From: an uncultured Phycisphaerae bacterium
GTDB lineage: Bacteria; Planctomycetota; Phycisphaerae; Sedimentisphaerales; Anaerohalosphaeraceae
Direction: 5' to 3'
DNA length: 15,477 bases
Assembly (NCBI GenBank): GCA_937995495.1
Contig: CALKKA010000090.1
Span: 1 to 15,477, forward strand
Shown here piece by piece: positions 1-6,823 of the stretch. The position numbers and the translations under genes are program-made. The notes under the pieces were generated by a model. It was given only the letters and a program-made list of their open reading frames with translations, ran no database searches and had not been told where the DNA came from. The first letter of the stretch is position 1. Each line of letters starts with the position of its first letter.

Positions 1-491
1 CTCAGCAGTTCGCAGATTTTCATCGGAGGACCCTCTGCACTCGCGCCGCGGCCGTCTTGTGAGGTGGTGGTCCGCATCCCGATTAATGTGGTCGGAGCCA
101 TCTGACCACCGGTCATTCCGTAGATGGCGTTATTGACGAAGATCACAGTGATGTTTTCACCACGATTAGCCGCATGGATGGTTTCGCCCATCCCGATCGC
201 CGCCAGATCGCCGTCTCCCTGATAGGTAAAGACAATTTTGTCCGGCTGAATACGCTTGATACCCGTTGCGACGGCAGGTGGACGGCCATGCGCACATTCG
301 ATAATATCAAAATTAAAATAGTCGTATAACAGAACCGCACAGCCCACCGGAGCAGTTCCGATCGTCTTCTCGCGGATACCCAATTCATTGATCACCTCGC
401 CGATCAGCCGATGGGTAATGCCATGGCCGCAACCGGGACAGTAATGCGTCACGGCATCCGTCTGAACATCTGTTCGTTTGAGTACCTGCAT
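1..491 (-). CDS. 2-oxoacid:ferredoxin oxidoreductase, TPP-binding beta subunit (3' end outside window)
   Basis: This is the thiamine-pyrophosphate-binding subunit of a 2-oxoacid:acceptor oxidoreductase (VOR/KOR/PFOR superfamily), which oxidatively decarboxylates a 2-oxoacid to an acyl-CoA and passes electrons to ferredoxin in the cytoplasm. Reading leftward from ATG at 491 gives 163 residues that run off the window edge. Seen directly: a CPGCGHG segment (C18, C21), C51 in APVGC, and the TPP/Mg motif GDGD at 92-95 closed by NN at 120-121, followed by YGMTGGQ. The start lies one base after the alpha-subunit stop (TAA at 493-495), with an AAGGGG ribosome site inside the end of that gene, so the two are translationally coupled. 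The residue pattern is typical of the family. Substrate (branched-chain 2-oxoacids, 2-oxoglutarate or pyruvate) cannot be settled here, so no symbol is given (vorA/korB are the candidates). A gamma subunit may follow outside the window. Confidence 0.93.
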   Translation of the reverse strand, partial: MQVLKRTDVQTDAVTHYCPGCGHGITHRLIGEVINELGIREKTIGTAPVGCAVLLYDYFNFDIIECAHGRPPAVATGIKRIQPDKIVFTYQGDGDLAAIGMGETIHAANRGENITVIFVNNAIYGMTGGQMAPTTLIGMRTTTSQDGRGASAEGPPMKICELL

Positions 492-492
492 A

Positions 493-1581
493 TTATGATT
501 TCCCCTTTGCTGTCGCCAGCGGCGATGCGATCATCGACTCGATCTTTTCAAGGATAATTTCTTCGGTCGGATACCAACCCCCGCCCTTGCCAAGAAACTC
601 GACCGGGCAGGCGTCTTCGATCGTCAATTTGACATCTTCTACAAATTGCCCGTGACTCATTTCCACCACCAGCATTTGGCTTACATCAGAGGCAATCCTC
701 TTAAAGCTGGCTTTCGGGAACGGCCACAGCGTGATCGGACGAATCAAGCCGACCGCAATGCCTTTTTCACGAGCCATACGAACAGCCCCTTTCGCGATAC
801 GGCTCGTGATGCCATAAGCTGCGATCACAACATCGGCATCTTCTGTCAGGTATTCCTCACACAGCGAAAGTTCACGCTCGATACGCTTATATTTTTCCTG
901 CAAGTGCTCATTGTGCGTTACCAAGGCTTCCGTCGGTCGCAGATAGAGCGTCTTGACAACACGCGGATCGCGTCCTTTGCAGCCATCGAGGATATAGTCC
1001 TTTTCCGGCAAATCACAAATGGGTTCGTATGGCAAAATCTCCACCGGCTCAGCCATCTGGCCAACGATGCCGTCGCTGAGCATCATCACCGGGTTGCGGT
1101 AATAGTCTGCCCAGTCAAAAGCGTTCATCGTGAGGTGATAAAGTTCCTGGGTTGAAGCCGGCGCCAATACGATCAAGTGGTAATCACCGTGGCCGCCACC
1201 CTTGATAGACTGAAAATAGTCGGCCTGTGAAGCGCGGATATTGCCCAGACCCGGACCGCCCCGCTGGACATTGGCAATCAAACAGGGGAGTTCTGCAGCG
1301 GCGATATAACTGATGCCCTCCTGTTTAAGTGAGATTCCCGGTGAAGAGGAACTGGTCATACAGCGAGCCCCCACAGCAGAGGCACCGAAGACCATATTGA
1401 TCGCGGCGATCTCGCTTTCGGCCTGAATGAAAGTACCGCCAACCTGCGGCATCCGCTTGGACATATATTCGGGGATTTCGTTCTGTGGTGTGATGGGATA
1501 GCCCGCGAAGAACCGGCAACCGGCCTGTATCGCAGCTTCCGCCATCACTTCATTGCCTTTTAGCAGTATCCTTTGACCCAT
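493..1581 (-). CDS. vorB: 2-oxoacid:ferredoxin oxidoreductase alpha subunit, VorB-like
   Basis: This is the alpha (pyrimidine-binding) subunit of the same oxidoreductase. The 362 residues closely follow the pattern I know for proteins annotated 3-methyl-2-oxobutanoate dehydrogenase subunit VorB: the opening KGNEVMAEAAIQAGC, GYPITPQNE near residue 30, an SSSSPGISLKQEGISY stretch near 100, and RGGPGLGNI near 130. It carries no iron-sulfur motif, as expected when the ferredoxin domain is a separate small subunit. The ATG at 1581 has an AAGGA about 12 bases upstream, a weak ribosome site. It sits 78 bases after the ferredoxin-type subunit and one base before the beta subunit, so it is the middle of a three-gene operon. 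Enzymes of this type serve amino-acid fermentation or run in reverse for carboxylation in anaerobes. The VorB label describes family resemblance; the substrate is not proven by sequence. Confidence 0.9.
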   Translation of the reverse strand: MGQRILLKGNEVMAEAAIQAGCRFFAGYPITPQNEIPEYMSKRMPQVGGTFIQAESEIAAINMVFGASAVGARCMTSSSSPGISLKQEGISYIAAAELPCLIANVQRGGPGLGNIRASQADYFQSIKGGGHGDYHLIVLAPASTQELYHLTMNAFDWADYYRNPVMMLSDGIVGQMAEPVEILPYEPICDLPEKDYILDGCKGRDPRVVKTLYLRPTEALVTHNEHLQEKYKRIERELSLCEEYLTEDADVVIAAYGITSRIAKGAVRMAREKGIAVGLIRPITLWPFPKASFKRIASDVSQMLVVEMSHGQFVEDVKLTIEDACPVEFLGKGGGWYPTEEIILEKIESMIASPLATAKGKS

Positions 1582-1659
1582 ATTTATTCGAATTCCTTTG
1601 CCTCAGTTCCAGCGGATATTAATTTCCACTTTGCCTGACGCCCAAAATAAGAGCGAAAA

Positions 1660-1896
1660 CTACTTTTCACTCTCTTTCTTTTTTTTAGTATCTGGTTTAT
1701 TGACCTCAATCGCCGTATCAGGACACATCCTGAAACATATTCCACATGTCGTACATCTTTCCTCATCAATCATTTCCGGATACGGAAGTCCCTGTTGGTT
1801 GAGATCTTCGGCCATGCGGAGGACTTTTTGCGGGCAAAACATCACACACATCCCGCAACCCTTACAACGATGCCTAAGAAAGTGAACTTTCTTCAT
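1660..1896 (-). CDS. 2-oxoacid:ferredoxin oxidoreductase, 2x[4Fe-4S] ferredoxin-type delta subunit
   Basis: This is a 78-residue ferredoxin-like protein with two complete CxxCxxCxxxCP motifs: C11, C14, C17, C21 and C48, C51, C54, C58. Each should bind one [4Fe-4S] cluster with three cysteines from one motif and the fourth from the other. In three- and four-subunit VOR/KOR enzymes this subunit wires the TPP site to soluble ferredoxin. It is first in the operon, directly after a good sigma-70 promoter, and precedes vorB and the beta subunit. The C-terminus is a charged tail (TKKKKESEK) encoded by an A-rich stretch. The ATG at 1896 follows an AAGGG ribosome site. The family is clear from the cysteine spacing; its partnership with the next two genes is inferred from order. 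Confidence 0.93.
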   Translation of the reverse strand: MKKVHFLRHRCKGCGMCVMFCPQKVLRMAEDLNQQGLPYPEMIDEERCTTCGICFRMCPDTAIEVNKPDTKKKKESEK

Positions 1897-1931
1897 TATA
1901 TCCCTTATAATTACACTTTATTGACAGAGTC

Positions 1932-1960
1932 ATCATATGGATAACTGCCCGATCGGTCAA
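1932..1960 (-). promoter_or_regulatory. sigma-70 type promoter of the oxidoreductase operon
   Basis: On the minus strand, TTGACC (1955-1960) and TATGAT (1932-1937) are separated by 17 bases. Each hexamer matches the consensus at five of six positions with ideal spacing. The predicted start lies near 1925, leaving a leader of about 28 bases before the ATG at 1896. The promoter sits in the 127-base gap after thiH, so the oxidoreductase genes need not depend on the TPP riboswitch upstream. Confidence 0.7.
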
Positions 1961-2023
1961 CCCAATTATTGCCCCCTCAATTGAAAATCCACTCTGCCAG
2001 AAGGCTGCACAGGACTGTAGGTA

Positions 2024-3226
2024 TTATTGAGGACTTGGGTTAAGAGATTTCACACCCTTCAGAGAGTGAAAAGATGCATCCCAGTCTTTCCAAACCGCCT
2101 CATACCCATGGGAGCAGATCGTCTTCGCCACTTCATGCGGACTGCGGTCATCGGCAACCTCAAACTGCTCCGCAGCCCCCTTTTCGCTGGCATATCCCCC
2201 GGGATTGGTTTTCGACCCGGCACTAAGGCGGGTCACGCATAGATTCATGAGGTTGTCCCGGAAGTCAGGCATTTCCCGGGTGGATAACACAATTCCCGCA
2301 TCCGAAAAACAGAGTCGTAGAGCAAGCATCATTTGCACCATGTTTTGATCTGAAACCAAATGCGGCCATTCCGACTGGACATTGGTCGCAGGGCAAATAC
2401 GAGGAAACGAAAACGATATCTGGCTTCTCCAATATCGTTTCATCAAATACGCCGCGTGTTCGGCCATTGCCAGTGTCTCGATTCGCCAATCTGCCAGTCC
2501 AAGCAGTACCCCCAGCCCGATGCGACGCATTCCGGCAGACGCATACCGATCCGGGGCATCAAGGCGGCTGTCATAATCGGCTTTGGGGCCGGCGACATGA
2601 TAATCAGCATAAGTATTGCGGTCGTAGGTTTCCTGGTAGAGCGTGACGCCGTCAATGCCCGCATTGAAAACCTGTGTGTATTCATCCTGGCTCATCGGAT
2701 AAATCTCGATCGACAGGGATGAAAATTGTTCCCGCAACGTCCCGGCCAACGCGCATAAATAATCCGTTGTTATAAATTGCCTGTCCTCGCCGCTAACCAG
2801 CAACAGATGTTTGAATCCTTCGCCAGCGATCACAGCGGCATCGGAAACGGCCTGTTCGATGGTCAGCCGGGTTCGATTGATCTGGGTTGTTTTGTTATAC
2901 CCGCAATACCGGCAACTGTTGATACAGACATTTGACACATAGAGTGGAGCATACAATTGGATGGTTCTGCCAAATCGCTGAACCGTTAAATCGCGCCCCT
3001 GCTGAGCCATCGTTTCCAGAAACGCCTCAGCCGCAGGCGAAAGAAGCGTAACCAGCCGATCCGGAGAAAATTTACCCGCAGGATTTGATAGCTCCCGCCG
3101 GACCTGATCAGCGGTGACAGTGTGCAATGCATGCTCCCAGCATTCTCGATTAATATCAAGTTGCTTTTCTGAGAGAATCGATTGAATGTCTGTTTGCGTT
3201 TGCATTTTTATCCGCAAATGGCTCAC
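2024..3226 (-). CDS. thiH: 2-iminoacetate synthase ThiH (radical SAM tyrosine lyase)
   Basis: ThiH cleaves tyrosine to 2-iminoacetate (dehydroglycine) and p-cresol by radical SAM chemistry, supplying the glycine imine for the thiamine thiazole ring. The protein has 400 residues, slightly longer than the usual 370 or so. Seen directly: the radical SAM cluster motif CxxxCxxC at C101, C105, C108 inside VCINSCRYCGYN, and typical ThiH stretches further on (GVTLYQETYD, IGLGVLLGL, SFPRICPA). The start is GTG at 3226, with an AAGGG about nine bases upstream. An in-frame ATG at 3205 is an alternative but has a poorer ribosome site. It is the last gene of the thiF-thiS-thiG-thiH set, 12 bases after thiG, and is controlled by the TPP riboswitch at 4940-5044. 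Using ThiH rather than the oxygen-dependent ThiO fits an anaerobe. Confidence 0.96.
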   Translation of the reverse strand: MSHLRIKMQTQTDIQSILSEKQLDINRECWEHALHTVTADQVRRELSNPAGKFSPDRLVTLLSPAAEAFLETMAQQGRDLTVQRFGRTIQLYAPLYVSNVCINSCRYCGYNKTTQINRTRLTIEQAVSDAAVIAGEGFKHLLLVSGEDRQFITTDYLCALAGTLREQFSSLSIEIYPMSQDEYTQVFNAGIDGVTLYQETYDRNTYADYHVAGPKADYDSRLDAPDRYASAGMRRIGLGVLLGLADWRIETLAMAEHAAYLMKRYWRSQISFSFPRICPATNVQSEWPHLVSDQNMVQMMLALRLCFSDAGIVLSTREMPDFRDNLMNLCVTRLSAGSKTNPGGYASEKGAAEQFEVADDRSPHEVAKTICSHGYEAVWKDWDASFHSLKGVKSLNPSPQ

Positions 3227-3238
3227 GCCACTATACCC

Positions 3239-4012
3239 TTAAATTTCGCGTAGAAAGCCGGTCAACGGACTGGAAGCATTAGCGGCAGCGCTTTTAGGAG
3301 CAAGCCCGGTTTCATAAGCCGTCCGCCCTGCCTCAGTGGCCATCTTAAAGGCTCTTGCCATCTGAACCGGATCATTGGCGGCAGCAATCGCGGTATTCAC
3401 CAAGACCGCATCAGCCCCCATCTCCATCGCCTCGGCGGCATGAGACGGGGCACCGAGCCCCGCATCAACCACGACCGGCACCGTCGCCTGTTCGATAATG
3501 ATCTCGATCGACGCTTTTGTCTTCATACCCTGATTGGAGCCGATGGGACTGGCCAGCGGCATCACGGTCGCACAACCGACATCCTGCAACTTTTTGGCCA
3601 GGATCGGGTCGGCATTAATATAAGGCAGGACGACGAAACCATCCTGAACCAATTCCTTTGCGGCCTTGAGTGTCTCTTCCCCATCCGGCAGGAGATAATA
3701 AGGATCCGGGGTCACCTCCAGTTTCACCCATTCAATCCCGCTGGCCGCCCGTGCTAAACGGGACAGACGAACCGCCTCTGCGGCATCACGGGCACCGGAG
3801 GTGTTTGGCAACAACTGATATTTCGTTCGATCAATCGCCTCAAGCATAGTATCGTTAGCATCGTCCATATCCACCCGACGCAATGCCACCGTTACCATCT
3901 GGGTCCCCGAAGCATCAATCGCCTGTGTCATCAGGGCACTCGACGCAAACTTGCCCGTGCCGACAAAAAGCCGTGAGGAAAATTCCCTTCCCGCTATTAT
4001 TAATGATTTCAT
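3239..4012 (-). CDS. thiG: thiazole synthase ThiG
   Basis: ThiG condenses deoxyxylulose 5-phosphate, the ThiH-derived glycine imine and the sulfur of ThiS thiocarboxylate into the thiazole phosphate of thiamine; it folds as a TIM barrel. Seen directly: FVGTGKF near the N-terminus, the LRR turn, PNTSG, the VKLEV strand with the Schiff-base lysine (K97 in this numbering), and the glycine-rich PLASPIGSNQG, DAGLGAPSHA and NTAIA phosphate-binding loops. The start chosen is ATG at 4012, giving 257 residues, the family norm, with AAGG a few bases upstream. The frame stays open to a TTG at 4036, which lacks a placed ribosome site and would add eight non-family residues. It lies 36 bases after thiS. 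Confidence 0.96.
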   Translation of the reverse strand: MKSLIIAGREFSSRLFVGTGKFASSALMTQAIDASGTQMVTVALRRVDMDDANDTMLEAIDRTKYQLLPNTSGARDAAEAVRLSRLARAASGIEWVKLEVTPDPYYLLPDGEETLKAAKELVQDGFVVLPYINADPILAKKLQDVGCATVMPLASPIGSNQGMKTKASIEIIIEQATVPVVVDAGLGAPSHAAEAMEMGADAVLVNTAIAAANDPVQMARAFKMATEAGRTAYETGLAPKSAAANASSPLTGFLREI

Positions 4013-4048
4013 GCCTGCCTTATCATCAATCGTCAATAAGCCATTGAA

Positions 4049-4261
4049 CTACCCTCCGCCAACGAAGCGGATTAATTCAATACCCATTTGATCTTTCAGT
4101 TCAGTCTGCGCAAAGTTTTTTCGTTCGATGATCTCACCGTCGATCTCCGCGACCACCGTGGCCGCATCAATTTGAAGCTTGCTCAGCAACGCACTCAATG
4201 TTGGGGGCAAGCCGTCATCAAAAGTTTTCTCAGTTCCATTTATTTTTAAGACAGCATTCAT
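4049..4261 (-). CDS. thiS: sulfur carrier protein ThiS
   Basis: This is a small ubiquitin-fold sulfur carrier of 70 residues. It is adenylated by ThiF at its C-terminal glycine, converted to a thiocarboxylate, and gives its sulfur to ThiG. Seen directly: the usual length, an opening MNAVLKINGTEK typical of ThiS, and the C-terminal Gly-Gly end (RFVGGG) needed for adenylation. The ATG at 4261 lies eight bases after the thiF stop and the gene is 36 bases before thiG, so ThiF, ThiS and ThiG should be made together. No unusual features. Confidence 0.94.
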   Translation of the reverse strand: MNAVLKINGTEKTFDDGLPPTLSALLSKLQIDAATVVAEIDGEIIERKNFAQTELKDQMGIELIRFVGGG

Positions 4262-4269
4262 CCTTCACC

Positions 4270-4869
4270 TCATAGCAATTTTGTGTGCAGTTCATTGATC
4301 AACACTTCGGTGATTGCGTTGGCTTGATGATAGGCCGCAATACCCACTCGCGGCGCCGTCAGCGGCACACCGGGACCGGTTCCCGAAACCGTATCGCCGA
4401 CCAGTATCAGTCGTTCCGAAATCCGACGGGTTCGTATTTCGTTGCTGCGGCCATACCCTGCCAGGCCACTCACGGAGACCACAACGGCTTGTTTCATCTT
4501 GGAGAGAACGGTTTCAACCAGCATCTGTTTTTGGTCCGCACGGTCAAAACACTCGGCGACCACATGACAATCCTTGAACACCTGTGGGATTTTCTCTGGT
4601 GTCAGGCGGACTTTGTGCCCTTCTAAATCGGCTTCAGGATTAATTCGACGCAGATTTTCCAACGACATCTCTACTTTGTGCTGGCCGACCTGATCGGAAA
4701 AATAATTCTGGCGATTCAGATTACTCTCCTCGATTATATCAAAGTCCGTCAAGATTAGCTTGCCGATCCTAAGCCGCGTCAGTGCCACGGCCACATTGGA
4801 CCCCAACCCTCCCAGGCCGGCAATTCCAACGACAGCATTCTTAAGCTCATAAAATGTATGCGGCGTCAT
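4270..4869 (-). CDS. thiF: ThiS adenylyltransferase ThiF, short family-2 type
   Basis: ThiF activates the C-terminus of ThiS as an acyl-adenylate. The chosen product has 199 residues with an E1-like Rossmann fold: GLGGLGSN at 18-25, acidic TDFD at 41-44, NLNRQ at 50-54 and the ECFDRADQK loop near 106-114. It resembles the short ThiF family 2 (TIGR02354 type), found next to thiH in many anaerobes. Only two cysteines (C101, C107) are present, so the zinc tetrad and the C-terminal catalytic cysteine of Escherichia coli ThiF are missing. The start is set at ATG 4869, preceded by GAGG nine bases upstream. Longer starts at 4884 and 4905 are in frame, but 4905 lies inside the riboswitch terminator stem. 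First gene of the thiazole operon; thiS follows after eight bases. Confidence 0.92.
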   Translation of the reverse strand: MTPHTFYELKNAVVGIAGLGGLGSNVAVALTRLRIGKLILTDFDIIEESNLNRQNYFSDQVGQHKVEMSLENLRRINPEADLEGHKVRLTPEKIPQVFKDCHVVAECFDRADQKQMLVETVLSKMKQAVVVSVSGLAGYGRSNEIRTRRISERLILVGDTVSGTGPGVPLTAPRVGIAAYHQANAITEVLINELHTKLL

Positions 4870-4887
4870 CGTTCTAAACCTCATTAT

Positions 4888-4926
4888 AAAAAAAGCCCTT
4901 GCCATTAAACATCAATGAACAGGGGC
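4888..4926 (-). terminator. rho-independent attenuator terminator of the TPP riboswitch
   Basis: On the minus strand, GCCC (4923-4926) pairs with GGGC (4895-4898). The stem continues past one C/A mismatch through UG:CA, two G-U pairs and AUU:AAU around a seven-base loop, followed at once by seven U (4888-4894). That is about 11 pairs plus a U-tract. Its 5' strand overlaps the 3' arm of the competing antiterminator hairpin at 4924-4944. The fold was worked out by eye, without an energy calculation. Confidence 0.75.
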
Positions 4927-4944
4927 ACGATTGCTTCCCGTGCC
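4924..4944 (-). promoter_or_regulatory. antiterminator hairpin of the TPP riboswitch
   Basis: On the minus strand, GGCACG (4939-4944) pairs perfectly with CGTGCC (4924-4929) around a nine-base loop. The left arm is also the 3' strand of riboswitch helix P1, and the right arm overlaps the 5' side of the terminator. Without TPP this hairpin should form and block termination. With TPP bound, P1 captures GGCAC and frees the terminator. Mutual exclusion is seen directly in the base pairing; the kinetic outcome is inferred. Confidence 0.7.
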
Positions 4945-5044
4945 TCCCTTCGCCGGAATTAACCGGATCAGGTTCAAAGGGTCATGCAGTTGCGACTGCT
5001 CAACTCTCAGCTTAGGGCTTTTACACCCTTTGCTCCCCTGACAC
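4940..5044 (-). promoter_or_regulatory. TPP (THI-element) riboswitch aptamer
   Basis: The minus strand carries the conserved THI-box core: CUGAGAG at 5004-5010, then ACCCUUUGAACCUGAUC and a CCGG-UUAAUU-CCGG hairpin (P5), ending GCGAAGGGA. Helix P1 pairs GUGUC (5040-5044) with GGCAC (4940-4944). P3 is formed by AGC and AGGG pairing with CCCU and GCU around a GUAAAA loop. An optional P3a hairpin, GCAGU-CGCA-ACUGC, is also present. All bases of the pyrimidine-sensing CUGAGA loop and the pyrophosphate-sensing arm are intact. It sits directly upstream of thiF and should switch the thiazole operon off when TPP is plentiful, through the terminator at 4888-4926. Confidence 0.97.
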
Positions 5045-5061
5045 TGAAATGTATACGACCT

Positions 5062-5089
5062 ATCTTAGAAACAGGTCGATAAAAATCAA
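5062..5089 (-). promoter_or_regulatory. candidate promoter of the thiazole operon, inside a small dyad
   Basis: On the minus strand, TTGATT (5084-5089) and TAAGAT (5062-5067) are 16 bases apart, each matching consensus at four of six positions. The expected start near 5055 lies just upstream of riboswitch helix P1. The -10 hexamer falls in the loop of an inverted repeat CGACCT/AGGTCG (5056-5061 and 5073-5078). TATACA at 5050-5055 is a weaker alternative -10. The rest of the gap to rpoN (5090-5162) shows nothing convincing. Confidence 0.45.
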
Positions 5090-5162
5090 GTTTTTTAAAT
5101 CTGGAGATAATACAGTGGAATTAGTGTGTTGCCAGGCCGCTGCCATATCACAGCGATCCTGT

Positions 5163-6644
5163 TTAATAGCGTTTTCGGAACCGGGCGGTCGGGATATTCA
5201 GTATCTTTCGATACTTGGCAACCGTTCGACGGGCAATCGTTCCCATGCCGGCTTCGGTGAGTTGCTTGCGAAGCGCATCATCGCTAAAAGGTTTGGATTT
5301 ATCCTCGTTATCAACGATTTCCTGCAGTTTCGCCTTAACCGAATCCCAGCTATGCTCGGTCCCGGTCTCATCTTCCATCCCCCCGCTAAAAAACCCGCGA
5401 AGCGGGAAAATCCCTTGTGGACTCTGCACATATTTTCCTGAAACGGCCCGTGAAACCGTCGCGAGGTGTATGCCCACTTCGTCAGCGATCACCGACATTG
5501 GAAGCGGCCGCAAATGCAACTTTCCCTTATCAAAGAAAGCTTTCTGGTATTTGACAATGGCCCGTGTCACTCGCAGCAATGTGCGTTTTCGCTGCTGAAT
5601 GGCATCCATAAACCACTGGGCCGAATGGATATTTTTTTGTAAAAACTGACGGGTATTATCGTCGATATCACGGTTACGAGTCATTTTCTGGTAGAAATGA
5701 TTGACCCGTAAATTCGGCAGCCGGGTATCCACCAGCGAAACAATGTATCCGTCACCATCGTCTGGCTCAACAATGACATCGGCCGTAACGGGATGATTTT
5801 CGTGATAACCCACCCGCAGGCCGGGAGAGGTGTCCAGTTTACTCATCCGCTCAATGGCCCGATTAACCTGTTCAAGTGAACAATTCATTTTTTTTGCAAT
5901 TTTGGGAAGATGATTTTCCAGAAGATGCTCCCAGCACTGCTGCACCATGCGAATCTCAAATGACATGTCTTCGGGAAACTGATGCATCTGGAGTAACAGA
6001 CACTCACGGAGATCACGAGCGCCAACACCGGTGGGCTCTAATTTCTGAACCAATGCAAGCGCTTCCTGTAACTGCTCCAACCCAAATTCATGTTTATCTT
6101 TATTGTGAAGCTGTTCCAGACGGACAGACAGGTAGCCCTTTTCATCCAGATAGTCAATGATCAATTCGCCGGCGGCTTTCACCAAAGGTTCGGCATCGAT
6201 CATCCGCCATTGATCTTTGAGCGAGTCGAGGAGAGACTGTTCCTGGGCCGCTGTATTTTGAAGTGCCTCTAATTTTTTGTCAGGATCCCCGGATGAAACA
6301 TTCAGATTGGATGATTGACGGGGCATCGGTCCGGCGCCATTGAGATAGTCGGAAAAATCATCGCCCATACTATCGAGGCGCTGAAAATCATCGACATTGT
6401 CGGAGTCTTCGTGAATGACCAATTCCTGCTCATTTGAAACATCTGCGGTTTCGGCCTGGGGCGCCTCTGTTTCTTCTGACGGCTCCTCGGCAACCTCCAA
6501 GACGGGGTTGCTGTTCAGTTCCGCCTCGATCTTTTCCTGTAACGCCAGAAAAGGAAGCTGCAAAACCTCCATGGACTGAATCATGCGCGGAGCAAGCTTC
6601 ATCTTTTGCTCCATCCGCATCTGACCTGTCATGGAAAGTTTCAT
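5163..6644 (-). CDS. rpoN: RNA polymerase sigma-54 factor RpoN
   Basis: Sigma-54 directs RNA polymerase to -24/-12 promoters that need an AAA+ activator. The product has 493 residues with all regions. Region I at 1-50 is Gln/Leu/Met-rich (QKMKLAPRMIQSMEVLQLP). An acidic linker spans about 55-100, and the core-binding domain follows, with PTGVGARDLRECLLLQ near 205. The helix-turn-helix lies around 385-405 (MSVIADEVGIHLATVSRAV, then KYVQSPQGIFPLRGFF). The RpoN box ARRTVAKYR is at 471-479. The start at 6644 is the family start, with only a weak GAG ribosome site. It lies 179 bases downstream of recR and probably has its own promoter. No activator gene is nearby. It is followed by the thiazole operon after about 70 bases with no strong terminator. 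Confidence 0.98.
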   Translation of the reverse strand: MKLSMTGQMRMEQKMKLAPRMIQSMEVLQLPFLALQEKIEAELNSNPVLEVAEEPSEETEAPQAETADVSNEQELVIHEDSDNVDDFQRLDSMGDDFSDYLNGAGPMPRQSSNLNVSSGDPDKKLEALQNTAAQEQSLLDSLKDQWRMIDAEPLVKAAGELIIDYLDEKGYLSVRLEQLHNKDKHEFGLEQLQEALALVQKLEPTGVGARDLRECLLLQMHQFPEDMSFEIRMVQQCWEHLLENHLPKIAKKMNCSLEQVNRAIERMSKLDTSPGLRVGYHENHPVTADVIVEPDDGDGYIVSLVDTRLPNLRVNHFYQKMTRNRDIDDNTRQFLQKNIHSAQWFMDAIQQRKRTLLRVTRAIVKYQKAFFDKGKLHLRPLPMSVIADEVGIHLATVSRAVSGKYVQSPQGIFPLRGFFSGGMEDETGTEHSWDSVKAKLQEIVDNEDKSKPFSDDALRKQLTEAGMGTIARRTVAKYRKILNIPTARFRKRY

Positions 6645-6694
6645 GGTTACTCGCTGATAGCTTTACTAAAATAAACCTGTCAAAATCTCGCGTT

Positions 6695-6703
6695 ATTGTA
6701 CCA
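6695..6703 (-). promoter_or_regulatory. weak candidate extended -10 promoter for rpoN
   Basis: In the 179-base gap between recR and rpoN the minus strand reads TGGTACAAT, an extended -10 (TGN plus TACAAT, five of six matches). No matching -35 lies at standard spacing. It predicts a start near 6688 and a leader of about 44 bases. A perfect TTGACA at 6678-6683 is also present, but its only -10 partner would place the start three bases from the ATG. The remainder of this gap is AT-rich with no other recognisable element. Confidence 0.3.
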
Positions 6704-6823
6704 AACCGCTCGCAAAAAACATACCAAAATATCTAATATGAAATTATTATCCTGCTGAGAAACAAAATAATAAAACTCTTTTGAGAGCTGAAATGCGGGT
6801 TTTCGATAGAGCGAATTAAAAAA

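Noticed and set aside
646..1155. A 169-codon open frame on the plus strand
   Set aside because: It lies wholly opposite vorB, whose protein is clearly conserved; no ribosome site and no recognisable domain.
4013..4036. Longer thiG from TTG at 4036
   Set aside because: No placed ribosome site, and the eight added residues do not look like a ThiG N-terminus.
5138..5155. CGCTG/CAGCG hairpin just after rpoN as a terminator
   Set aside because: Only five pairs and no U-tract after it on the minus strand.
6654..6683. TTGACA with TATCAG at 18 bases as the rpoN promoter
   Set aside because: The start would fall about three bases before the ATG, leaving no leader; only possible if the mRNA is leaderless.
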